A stretch of 64,000 bases of DNA from Prevotella lacticifex (GTDB lineage Bacteria; Bacteroidota; Bacteroidia; Bacteroidales; Bacteroidaceae), in assembly GCF_019973375.1 (NCBI RefSeq), contig NZ_BPTV01000001.1:1426001-1490000 (forward strand), in the 5' to 3' direction. The stretch's first letter is position 1. Every line of letters starts with the position of its first letter. This document shows, one piece after another, positions 16,371 through 24,800 of this stretch. The notes under the pieces are model-generated. The model was not told the origin of the DNA and ran no database searches. It saw nothing but the letters and a program-made list of their open reading frames with translations. Made by a program: the position numbers and the translations under genes.

Positions 16371-17732
16371 ATGGAAGTCACCGTTGAAGTCTTTGACAAA
16401 CAGGCACTGGCCCTTGAATATCTCTCGGAAGAGAACGAGGAGGTATCAGAGGTTCTTTACGGTGGTGGTGCCCGTGGTGGAAAGACTTTCTTGGGTTGTC
16501 TCTGGCAGGTGCTCAGACGCATCAACATGCCAGGCTCGGTTGGGTTGGTCTGCCGTGAGGAGTCCGTAAAACTGAAAGATACCACCATCGTAACGTTCTT
16601 TGAAGTACTGTCTCTGTTGCACTACACATCGGCTGTTGACTACAATGCCACCCGACTGACTGCGACATTCAGCAATGGAAGCGTGATATACTTCCGTGAC
16701 CTGAAATTCCTCCCGAAAGACCCTGAGTTTGACCGTCTCGGTTCGCTCGGTATCACGGATCTGTTCATTGACGAGGCGCAGCAAGTATGTGAGAAGGCAA
16801 TATCGGTATTGAAGGGTCGTTTCTCCGTGCTGAACGGAAAACGTGCTGACGGTTCAACATGGCACACAGTTCCTAAAGCCCTGTACACCTGTAACCCGAA
16901 GCGAAACTGGATATACAATGACTTTGTCAAACCAGCCAAGAATGGCACGCTGAAGAATTATCGCAGGTTCATCAAGTCGTTACCTGTGGACAATCCGCAT
17001 ATAGACCAAGCGTACATTGACAACTTGCTCCGTGCAGACCGTATTACGGTCCAGCGTCTATACTTCGGAAACTTCGAGTACGACGACGACCCGGCAACGC
17101 TCTGTGACTTCGATGCCATCAGTGACCTGTTCCACAACGAGCATATCAAGCCAGTCGGTGGAAGGTCGTGTGCAGCCGATATTGCCGGCAAGGGTCATGA
17201 CCGTTTCGTCTGTATCTCATGGATTGGCAATGTGGCTTACATCAAGGTCGATGAGGAATACTCGCCAGGCAAGGAGGTAGAGACCACCTTGAAGAATCTG
17301 ATGATAGAGGATAAGATACCGAGGTCGCTGACCATTGTCGATGCGGACGGTGTAGGTTCGTTCCTTGAGTCTTACCTCAACGGCATAAAAGAGTTCCATG
17401 GAGGCTCACCACCGATGGATAAGGCAAGGTATACCAACCTCCGTGCAGAGTGCTACTTCAAGCTGGCAGAAATGATCAACAACAGGAAGATACGCATTGT
17501 CTGCACAGACGAGCAGAGAGAGAGAATACAAGACGAGCTGGGAGCGCTCAAGCAGGCAGAGATTGACAACGATGTAACCAAGAAGGGTATCATAAAGAAA
17601 GAGATTATGAAAGCTATCCTCGGACACTCGCCTGACTACATGGATGCGCTGATGATGTCGATGTACTTCCGCAGGTCAAAGCCGACAGCCGGAGCGCAGG
17701 CAACAGTCAAAGTAAGGAAAGAAGAAGATTAA
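16371..17732 (+). CDS. terL: terminase large subunit
   Basis: The 453-aa protein has Walker A GGGARGGKT at 31-39 and Walker B LFIDEAQQ with Asp134 and Glu135. The nuclease domain shows an RNase H-like set of acids: AADIAGKGHD, VDADGVG, and HSPDYMDALMM near the C-terminus. It should cut concatemers and power DNA packaging into proheads. The 81 nt before it hold only a 15-codon ORF of doubtful meaning. Confidence 0.92.
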   Translation: MEVTVEVFDKQALALEYLSEENEEVSEVLYGGGARGGKTFLGCLWQVLRRINMPGSVGLVCREESVKLKDTTIVTFFEVLSLLHYTSAVDYNATRLTATFSNGSVIYFRDLKFLPKDPEFDRLGSLGITDLFIDEAQQVCEKAISVLKGRFSVLNGKRADGSTWHTVPKALYTCNPKRNWIYNDFVKPAKNGTLKNYRRFIKSLPVDNPHIDQAYIDNLLRADRITVQRLYFGNFEYDDDPATLCDFDAISDLFHNEHIKPVGGRSCAADIAGKGHDRFVCISWIGNVAYIKVDEEYSPGKEVETTLKNLMIEDKIPRSLTIVDADGVGSFLESYLNGIKEFHGGSPPMDKARYTNLRAECYFKLAEMINNRKIRIVCTDEQRERIQDELGALKQAEIDNDVTKKGIIKKEIMKAILGHSPDYMDALMMSMYFRRSKPTAGAQATVKVRKEED

Positions 17733-17753
17733 CACCAATAAATAACAAATAAT

Positions 17754-17951
17754 ATGATTATCACAATTCGCGAAAAGATTTTCCTTCGCATGAAGGAGTT
17801 GGGAATCAAGAGCAGAGCCGTCTGCACTGATATTAACATCAAGGAGCAGAACTTCTCTGCCTACCTCAACGGTCGCAGGACGCTGCCATATGAGGACTTG
17901 GAAAAGGTCTGCATGTATCTCGGTCTCACACTCGAGAAGAAGGAGGGCTAA
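17754..17951 (+). CDS. small HTH protein (Cro/C1-like) 1
   Basis: The 65-aa protein is almost entirely an HTH domain: MKELGIKSRAVCTDINIKE as first helices, QNFSAYLNGRRTLPYEDLEKVC as recognition and following helices. It lacks a dimerisation domain. A paralogue is encoded at 18312 on the other side of a membrane protein. It is a likely DNA-binding regulator, possibly of late transcription, as it sits just before the late promoter. Confidence 0.7.
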   Translation: MIITIREKIFLRMKELGIKSRAVCTDINIKEQNFSAYLNGRRTLPYEDLEKVCMYLGLTLEKKEG

Positions 17952-17953
17952 CC

Positions 17954-18286
17954 ATGAAGGTCGTACTGAATAGTCTTGTACCATTCAAAGGCTTCAAGGC
18001 GATGTTCCTCTTCGGCATTCTCTTCGTGAGGAATGACCTCAAGCATGGGTTGGAGGAGAAGGACTATAACCACGAGGCTATTCACGGAAGGCAGTGCCTT
18101 GAAATGCTCGGGGTGTTCTTCTACCTGTGGTATGTCTTGGAGTGGCTGGTGCGCATACCGTTCTACCGCTTCAATGTCAGAAAGGCATACAGGAATGTCT
18201 CTTTCGAGAGAGAGGCTTACGGCAACGAGAGGAACAAGGAGTATCTGAGTACACGTAAGATGTGGTCCTGGATAAGATACATTTAA
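17954..18286 (+). CDS. small membrane protein with HExxH motif
   Basis: The 110-aa protein has a HEAIH motif at residues 40-44 (zinc-peptidase-like) followed at once by a hydrophobic helix (about 51-72, FFYLWYVLEWLVRIPF). A weaker hydrophobic stretch lies at 15-26. I recall proteins with this NHE.IH..Q..E arrangement as uncharacterised in Bacteroidetes and their phages. A minimal membrane-bound metal site or peptidase is possible. It is co-directional and tightly spaced between two HTH genes. Confidence 0.6.
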   Translation: MKVVLNSLVPFKGFKAMFLFGILFVRNDLKHGLEEKDYNHEAIHGRQCLEMLGVFFYLWYVLEWLVRIPFYRFNVRKAYRNVSFEREAYGNERNKEYLSTRKMWSWIRYI

Positions 18287-18311
18287 TCATTCACATATAA
18301 AAGCAAGTAAT

Positions 18312-18575
18312 ATGTTCAGAGAAAAGATTAAACTGGCAATCGGAGAGCAGAATCTCCGTGTCAACAAGGTAGCAACAGAGTGCGGCATCGTAGCGACGAG
18401 TCTCTCATCATATCTCAATGGTCAGCGAGGACTCAAATACGATCAGTTGGAGAAGCTGATAGGGTATCTTCACCTTGCGCTCGTGCCCAAGAGAAACTTC
18501 CGTTTCCAGTCTGAGTTCATGGAGAAGCAGGAGGAGGAGCGCGAAGCCAAGATAGCGGCAAGACGTGGGGTTTAA
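18312..18575 (+). CDS. small HTH protein (Cro/C1-like) 2
   Basis: The 87-aa protein aligns with the 65-aa HTH protein at 17754: VNKVATECGIVATSLSSYLNGQRGLKYDQLEKLIGYL is the HTH, followed by a charged helical tail (EEEREAKIAARRG). Both share the S.YLNG.R.L.Y..LEK core. The pair with an HExxH membrane protein between them recalls compact regulatory switches, but no regulation has been shown. Confidence 0.7.
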   Translation: MFREKIKLAIGEQNLRVNKVATECGIVATSLSSYLNGQRGLKYDQLEKLIGYLHLALVPKRNFRFQSEFMEKQEEEREAKIAARRGV

Positions 18576-18604
18576 TATCCCTGCGTCTGCCGACCTGTCG
18601 CATG

Positions 18605-18632
18605 GTGCCAAAGTACTATAATGGCACTTTTT
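18605..18632 (+). terminator. Rho-independent terminator before the late promoter
   Basis: GTGCCA, an 11-nt loop and TGGCAC form a 6-bp stem followed by five T. It ends the terminase/HTH operon. Confidence 0.65.
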
Positions 18633-18702
18633 AGTGAACGGTTGCGTTCACTGTCATACAAGCAAATAAGATATTTCATCACCGAAAAATGCCGTAACTT
18701 TG
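18633..18702 (+). promoter_or_regulatory. late-type promoter with upstream palindrome (tail operon)
   Basis: An 8-bp inverted repeat AGTGAACG-GTTG-CGTTCACT (18633-18652) lies 42 nt before the -7 box TAACTTTG (18695-18702), counted from the end of the full repeat. There is no good TTTG at -33. The 13-bp element GCAAATAAGAT is at 18662. The same TGAACG-N4-CGTTCA palindrome occurs at nearly the same distance from the promoter at 46995. The start codon at 18707 is only 4 nt after the box, so the mRNA may be almost leaderless. Confidence 0.6.
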
Positions 18703-18706
18703 CCAT

Positions 18707-19309
18707 ATGAAGAAGCCAAGCAAAACGAAAAAGCGCCTGAAAGGCGAGGTCTGCAGTTATAAAGACTTCGTAACGCTCTTCCCCTATTGTGAGGAAAGGG
18801 TGCAGAAAAACCTTGTAGAAAGGCTTCAAAGCCAGCCACGTCCAGCGAAGCTATGTGGCAGGGAAACACCCGAAAATCTCAACGCTCTTTCGTATGGCAC
18901 TCTGGATGATTTGAGAACAGCAGCGTCATCAGACGAGCCAATTTCCGCTTGCTGCAAGATTCTTCTCAGTATCGAGCCGCATGAGTTGATGAAGGCTGAC
19001 GTTAATGATGTCTTTGGCTTCCTTGCCTTTGTCACGAAGGAACTGGAGAAGATTAACAAGCTTTTCACAAGTATCAAGCAGACTTATTCAAAGGAGGAAG
19101 AAGCTGCCGGCATACGTGAACTGGATTTCGGCTCGTTCGGAGTCCTCGACTGGTATGCGAGGCGCATGGGGATTCCCAACCAGAATGATGTCCGCGACGT
19201 GGCATGGGTGCGTATCTATCAGTGCATGAAGAACGACAATATGCAGTCTGAGTTTGAAAGAAGGCTTCACAAGCAGTACATGAACAACAGTAAGTCGAAG
19301 AAAAGATGA
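18707..19309 (+). CDS. hypothetical structural-operon protein
   Basis: The 200-aa protein has a Lys-rich start, a helical body and a conserved-looking FGVLDWYARRMGIPNQNDVRDVAWVRI stretch at about 140-170 that reminds me of tail-assembly or neck genes in Bacteroidetes phages. It is the first gene of the tail operon and overlaps the next by 4 bp. I cannot assign a precise role. Confidence 0.65.
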   Translation: MKKPSKTKKRLKGEVCSYKDFVTLFPYCEERVQKNLVERLQSQPRPAKLCGRETPENLNALSYGTLDDLRTAASSDEPISACCKILLSIEPHELMKADVNDVFGFLAFVTKELEKINKLFTSIKQTYSKEEEAAGIRELDFGSFGVLDWYARRMGIPNQNDVRDVAWVRIYQCMKNDNMQSEFERRLHKQYMNNSKSKKR

Positions 19310-19842
19310 GCAACCCGATAACACCACAGTACGGAACAGTAGAGAAAAAGATAAGAGACATCGTCCAGAATATGGAAGGTGTCAATTACCTTTTTATGAA
19401 CTGGTCGCAGGCAAACGAGAAGATTGACCATATAGACGGTCCAACTATCATCTATGTACTTCCACCGTCGGGAGAGTTGGATTTTCACAACTCAAGCGTG
19501 AAGGACTATCCGCAGAGCCAGATAGCCTTTGTTGCTTCTACGGAGTTCGACTTTGAGGGTGAAGAGAATGACAACATCATCGAGCAGATGAAGCGTCTCT
19601 GCATCCGGTTCATCAAGGCGGTCAACGACAGTGAGTTGTTCGAGCAGATTGAAGGACGGTTGCCGTATCGTGTTCTCTACGACTACTTTGACCAGAACGT
19701 GACTGGCATTGTTATCACACCGCCACTGGTGGAGGAGGAAGGTGTCTTTATCTGCGAAACAGAGTATCGGACAGAGGATGAAGATCCCGAGGAAGAGGTG
19801 CCGAGTGAGGAAGAGCCGGGAAGCGAGGAAGAAAATGGTTAG
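19306..19842 (+). CDS. neck/tail-completion-like protein
   Basis: The 178-aa protein has an N-terminal helical segment, strands in the middle (GPTIIYVLPPSGEL, IAFVASTEFDF) and an acidic low-complexity tail of Glu and Pro (last 20 residues). The size, the position between the first tail gene and an HK97 gp10-like gene, and the mixed alpha/beta content fit a tail terminator or neck protein. The assignment is by position. Confidence 0.5.
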   Translation: MSNPITPQYGTVEKKIRDIVQNMEGVNYLFMNWSQANEKIDHIDGPTIIYVLPPSGELDFHNSSVKDYPQSQIAFVASTEFDFEGEENDNIIEQMKRLCIRFIKAVNDSELFEQIEGRLPYRVLYDYFDQNVTGIVITPPLVEEEGVFICETEYRTEDEDPEEEVPSEEEPGSEEENG

Positions 19843-19845
19843 CGC

Positions 19846-20346
19846 ATGGAAACCAGAGTCCGAAACATAGTAATCGCCCACCTCAATGCTATCAAGGATG
19901 GCATCGCAGCTCGCATGACTCAGTATGGTCGCAATGCGAGCGGTCACACTGTCCAGTCATTGTTGGTAAGGGCTACGGACATGGGTGGAACTTTGGAAGG
20001 CGACAACGCTATCCTCTATCTTGAACACGGTCGCGGTCCGGGAAAGATACCAATGGGCTTCTATGACACCATAAGGAGTTGGGTCATTGCCAAGGGTATC
20101 TCTTATCAGCAAATGGCTCCCAAGAACGGAACACCCGAACAGGGGTTGGCGAGACTCAGTGGTGCGATAGCCCACTCAATCATGACAAAGGGAACGAAAC
20201 TCTACCGAGATAAAGGGTACAATGATATTTATTCTGAACTCATGGAGAAGGAGCTGGAACTGCTTTCAAAAGAAACGGCTGGTATCTTTGAGATGGAAGT
20301 GGATAAACTCCAGGATATAGAACTTGACGAAGAACAAAACGATTAA
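19846..20346 (+). CDS. HK97 gp10-like neck protein
   Basis: The 166-aa protein begins with a helix (IVIAHLNAIKDGIAARM), then TVQSLLVRAT, a glycine-rich GDNAILYLEHGRGPGKIPMG turn, and helices ending with an acidic tail. The E-H-G-R-G-P-G turn followed by W and K is typical of the gp10/minor-capsid neck family as I know it. It lies 4 nt after the preceding gene in the head-tail joining region. Confidence 0.5.
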   Translation: METRVRNIVIAHLNAIKDGIAARMTQYGRNASGHTVQSLLVRATDMGGTLEGDNAILYLEHGRGPGKIPMGFYDTIRSWVIAKGISYQQMAPKNGTPEQGLARLSGAIAHSIMTKGTKLYRDKGYNDIYSELMEKELELLSKETAGIFEMEVDKLQDIELDEEQND

Positions 20347-20348
20347 CT

Positions 20349-21881
20349 ATGCGCTCAATAGATATTTCATACACGGTAAATGAGACGACAAGGACAGGAG
20401 TATTGGAGTACCCTGACCTTTGGTGTTTTACGTTCAATCCGAACTATCTCATCATCAGTATGGATGACGAGACTCTTAACGGACAAATAACGGTGACTAT
20501 TTCAACCGCGTCCAAGTCATATGATGTCTATGTCAATCTCTACAAGGGAAAGGCGAAGGTATTTATCTCCAAAGTGCTTCAGCTACTCATTGACGACGTT
20601 GAGCATCATCGCACAGCCGTTGTTACAGTGAGGCTCACAGATGGAGAGGTGGACATGCTCATGACTCAAATATCGTGCATCGCAGTCTGGGGTGGCATTC
20701 AGATGGGAGAACAGTTCGGAAAATATGGAGCGTTCATTTCCAACGGCAAGGATCATAGTCATGTCCGCAACGTGGTATGGTTCCGAAACTTTCCGTTCTA
20801 TGTTTCCATGTTCCGTGCAGAGCCTGGTGAACTATCTTCATTCGAGTGCGACCATGTGGATCCAGAAGCAGGGGAGCAGAGACTCTATCGCTGCCATATC
20901 GACCACGTAGTAGAAGGGGAACTCCCATCCTTTGAATCACAGAGCAAGGATTTTGACGCATCCAATCCTGTTATCGTTCTCAACACCACTCATGGTGTGA
21001 TTTATGCCGTGGATGGTGAAATAAGCGTAGAATCTGGACGTCGCAGGAGTGCAGCACGAGTAGTAATACCGGGCAACGAAGAAGAGTTCCTGGTAAGACC
21101 TGCAACAGTTACGAGTTCAACAGGAGAGTCTTACAATTCATGGCAGGCGCATGGCATCTACGGTTCAAGCTCTGACTACAATGACACGGCAGGCAGCGCC
21201 CGTGATGACATCGAGTTTGAGTATGGTGGTGAGATAGTCCGCTGGAACAGGAATACCAAGCAGCTTGAGAAGGCCACAATGGGCAATGCTGGTACAGAGG
21301 GTATCTTTGAACTCAACCCTGCAGTGACGTTCCCTGACGCAATACGCTGGGCGAAGTACAATATTTGTCTGGAGAAGGTGACAAGCGGAATCTTCAACAT
21401 GGCTTTCAACTTCCCGTTTCCAGATACTACCAAGGTGGTGAATGAAACAGTCAATCTTCGCATCAGCGACGACAAGGATGGCTTGTATCTCCGTTGGATT
21501 GACCGCTATGGACTCATGCAGTTCTATCTCTTTGTGGAGGGCGAGTCTGCGATAAAGACGAAGGCATCAAGTAATGCGGTACAGGTGGAGCGTTCGTTTA
21601 GCGGAGTTAACTTCGGAGGACTGGAGCGTTCCATCGACAGGGCAAACACAGAGACTCGTAAGTGCTGTGCCGTAAATCTCCCGAAAGACGTGCTGGAATA
21701 TGTGAAAACCATTGTCAGTGCTCCGATGGTGGACTTATACCTCGGCAAGAATAAGGCCGGCACCGAATTATGGCTTCCTGTCGGTATTGTGGACGGAACG
21801 TATAAGACAGACCCGAACACTCTTCTCTCGGACTATGAGATAAACATTCAAATGCCAGATAACATCAGCCAAACATTGTAG
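20349..21881 (+). CDS. distal tail/baseplate-like structural protein
   Basis: The 510-aa protein is strand-rich throughout, with no membrane segment, and has a conserved-looking YLRWIDRYGLMQFYLF stretch near residue 385 and a C-terminal YKTDPNTLLSDYEINIQMP segment. I associate this pattern with minor tail proteins of Bacteroidetes siphoviruses that sit before a large tail/receptor protein. It ends 1 nt before the 1918-aa gene. The exact part of the virion is uncertain. Confidence 0.6.
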   Translation: MRSIDISYTVNETTRTGVLEYPDLWCFTFNPNYLIISMDDETLNGQITVTISTASKSYDVYVNLYKGKAKVFISKVLQLLIDDVEHHRTAVVTVRLTDGEVDMLMTQISCIAVWGGIQMGEQFGKYGAFISNGKDHSHVRNVVWFRNFPFYVSMFRAEPGELSSFECDHVDPEAGEQRLYRCHIDHVVEGELPSFESQSKDFDASNPVIVLNTTHGVIYAVDGEISVESGRRRSAARVVIPGNEEEFLVRPATVTSSTGESYNSWQAHGIYGSSSDYNDTAGSARDDIEFEYGGEIVRWNRNTKQLEKATMGNAGTEGIFELNPAVTFPDAIRWAKYNICLEKVTSGIFNMAFNFPFPDTTKVVNETVNLRISDDKDGLYLRWIDRYGLMQFYLFVEGESAIKTKASSNAVQVERSFSGVNFGGLERSIDRANTETRKCCAVNLPKDVLEYVKTIVSAPMVDLYLGKNKAGTELWLPVGIVDGTYKTDPNTLLSDYEINIQMPDNISQTL

Positions 21882-21882
21882 G

Positions 21883-24800
21883 ATGAACAAGGAAGAATTA
21901 TATATCATAACAGACCAGAGCAGAGAGCAGCTCGACTTGCTTTCTCCTTCCGGCATCACATTGAAGTGGGTGTCTAACCTCTTCAACGATATTTCAAAGC
22001 TGACGTGTTCGTATTCGTACACGTTCAAGCTGCCGATGACAGCCAACAACAGGCGAGTATTGGATTTGGCTGATGATATTCGTCACGAGAACACGATGAT
22101 GAAGAAGTACTTCCGTGCGGAGTTTCTGGTTAATGGAATAGACTTGTGCCCTAACGCAAGACTCTATATCAGCGAAATGACCGATTCATTCTCTTGTGTC
22201 ATGACATGGAGGGTGTTGGAGGCTTTTGAAACTCTGAAGAGTGAGGGAAGTAAGCTTCATGAGTTGCCATCGCTTGGCTCAATAGTATGGGGAGGTAACG
22301 AGCAGTACGGTGGTGTCGATTCTAATACGTCGAATCTTGACAAGGTGGTTTATCCTGACTACGATGCCGGAGTACCACACATGACAAACACACCGCCGAA
22401 GCCCTGTGTGCCAGTCTATAAGATAATCCAGATGATTAACGACACTTACGGTGTCAAGTTTGATATTGGAAAGCTTATAGCGAGCGGCATGGGCATGAAG
22501 CCGAGACGTTATCTCAACAATCCGAATTACTACAACAGGAGAGTGTATGATGACTTCGTTTCCAACGGAGTTATTCCGCTTGTCAACAGCCAGACCAATA
22601 ACGCAAAGTTTTCTGTTCGTGGCATTTTCAGTACCGGGACGCATGACATGCTTTACAAATACCTTATTGCCACGGAGAAATGGAGTATGGCAGAGTATGG
22701 CAATGGTTCGTCGAGCAGCCCTTTGTATGCGATATTCTACCAGGTAATAGAAGGCACATATACCTCGTTGTCACCACTCGTGTCAGCACAGCTTATTGCT
22801 GCTTATCAAGCACCGACATTGCTTGCGGTGGGTATTCCTGTTCTCAGCGAGTTCAGAGGAAATGACTACATTAAACCGCTCTATGCTTTCCAGCATAATT
22901 CGGGATTGTGGTTCTTCAACGCAAAGAAAGGTGGAAAAGCAGAGGTTGATAGAAGAATCGGCATGAATTTTCAACCAGCGCGTTGGGGAACACGAACCTA
23001 CACAATGGTAGAGCATATCGTTGATTCTCTCGGAACAACACCTCAGTCAAAGTGGGGTGACCAGTATAGTGCACGGTGTATTGAAAATAACACAAGTTGG
23101 CATGCCTATAGCAACGATCAAGGTCCAGAGTCCGGAAAGAATGTCGGTGTGATTGGAATCTATACGAGACAGGCATTTTCCATAAAAGGGTCATGTGACC
23201 TTCGTATCGCTAAGAGCGCAGTAACTGCAGGACGTGTAAGCATTGGAAGCTACAAATGGATATGTATCGCGGCTGTAAACGTAACGCGCAAGGATAGAGA
23301 GGAAGGCGAGATTTCTGAATATGGAAGATTCGATGAGGAATTTGAGATTGAGCCTGTTACTGAGAAGAGTATCAGCTCTGCTGCAGGCTTCCAGTCTATT
23401 GACGTGCCGAGGTACGATGCTGCGACAGACTCATACATCTGTCACTTTGAATTTGGCAGTGAGTATGATGTTCGTAAAATAGAGGTGGATGCCAATGATG
23501 ACGAAGACTTCAAAGGCTATGTTTTCCTGCCATACTTTCCAGAAGACCACACTATAGAGGTAAGTGTTACTGATGAGGACGGGAACACCGACACTGTAGA
23601 GAAGCTAAATCTGCATGAAGGAGACTTCGTTATTGATAATCTTGTCATAACAGACATATCCCCTGATGTTGACGTTAGTGTTTTCCCTACCAAAATTAAG
23701 ATAACAGAAAGCCTTCCTGAGATTTCATGCTTTGACTTCATGAAAGCCGTGTTCTACATGAACGGTGCCATGCCAAGAGTGGAACGTGACGGAGAGACGA
23801 TAACAGCCATGTACTATAATCAGTTGCGTGACAGGGTGAACGACAACATTGTACTTGACTGGTCGGGCAAGCTGCTGTCTGCTGACATGGATCCTGCAAA
23901 GTCTGCGAAGTTCCATAACACCAAGTATTCAAAGAACAACTACTTTGAAATGAGCAAAAGCAACCGAGGCAAGACCGAGGAGGAGATATTGGAGGACTTT
24001 GACCAGTATAGCGACGGATATGGCAATATAGAGATAGACGACGACACGCTAAAAGAAGAGGCTTCTGTTTACAAGTCTCCATTTGCTCCAGCCTTTATCC
24101 AAAACCTCCGCTATCCTCTTGTCAAGGTGGGAAACACCTGTAAGGTATGGGAGGGCGACAATACACTTGAGAGCCGTGTATCTGCCATTTATGGTTACAT
24201 GGTATTTCGCACCTACGAGCCTAAATACGAGGACACAAGAGTCCATAGACCGCAGAACTCTGACATTACGTTGATGCACAAGCGCATGAACATCTTTTCT
24301 CCGTTTGACAACGAGGAACTGATGCAAGACCTCTTCGGTTATCTCAAAGCGATGCTCAGCGACTATCAGTTGGTGAAAGAAAAGTTCCTGCTCAATGAGT
24401 TTGACCTTCGTGACTTTGATGAGTCGATGCCTGTTTACCTCAGTAAGTACAACGCATATTTTGCCGTTTCATCCATTCAAAGAGACAAAGAAGGAGTGTC
24501 AACCGTAGAACTAATCAAGCTTCCGAGAGTGGACAGCAGTATTGGTGGTTTAGACGAGTCGTACAGTGTAGAAATGCTCTCAACAGGTTCTGTCACAGTA
24601 AGGCACAACTTCAACAGTACTGCCTATAAAGTTTATATAAAGCGTACGGAAAACAGCGCGTGGGAGGAGGTTACGAATGGTACCATAGACTTTGGTGAAG
24701 ACGGAATCTATGCTATTGCTGGCGAGGGAGACAAATCGTTGTACGTGTATTGTACTGCTAACGGAAGATACCGTTTCACATATTACGATATTGACACAGA

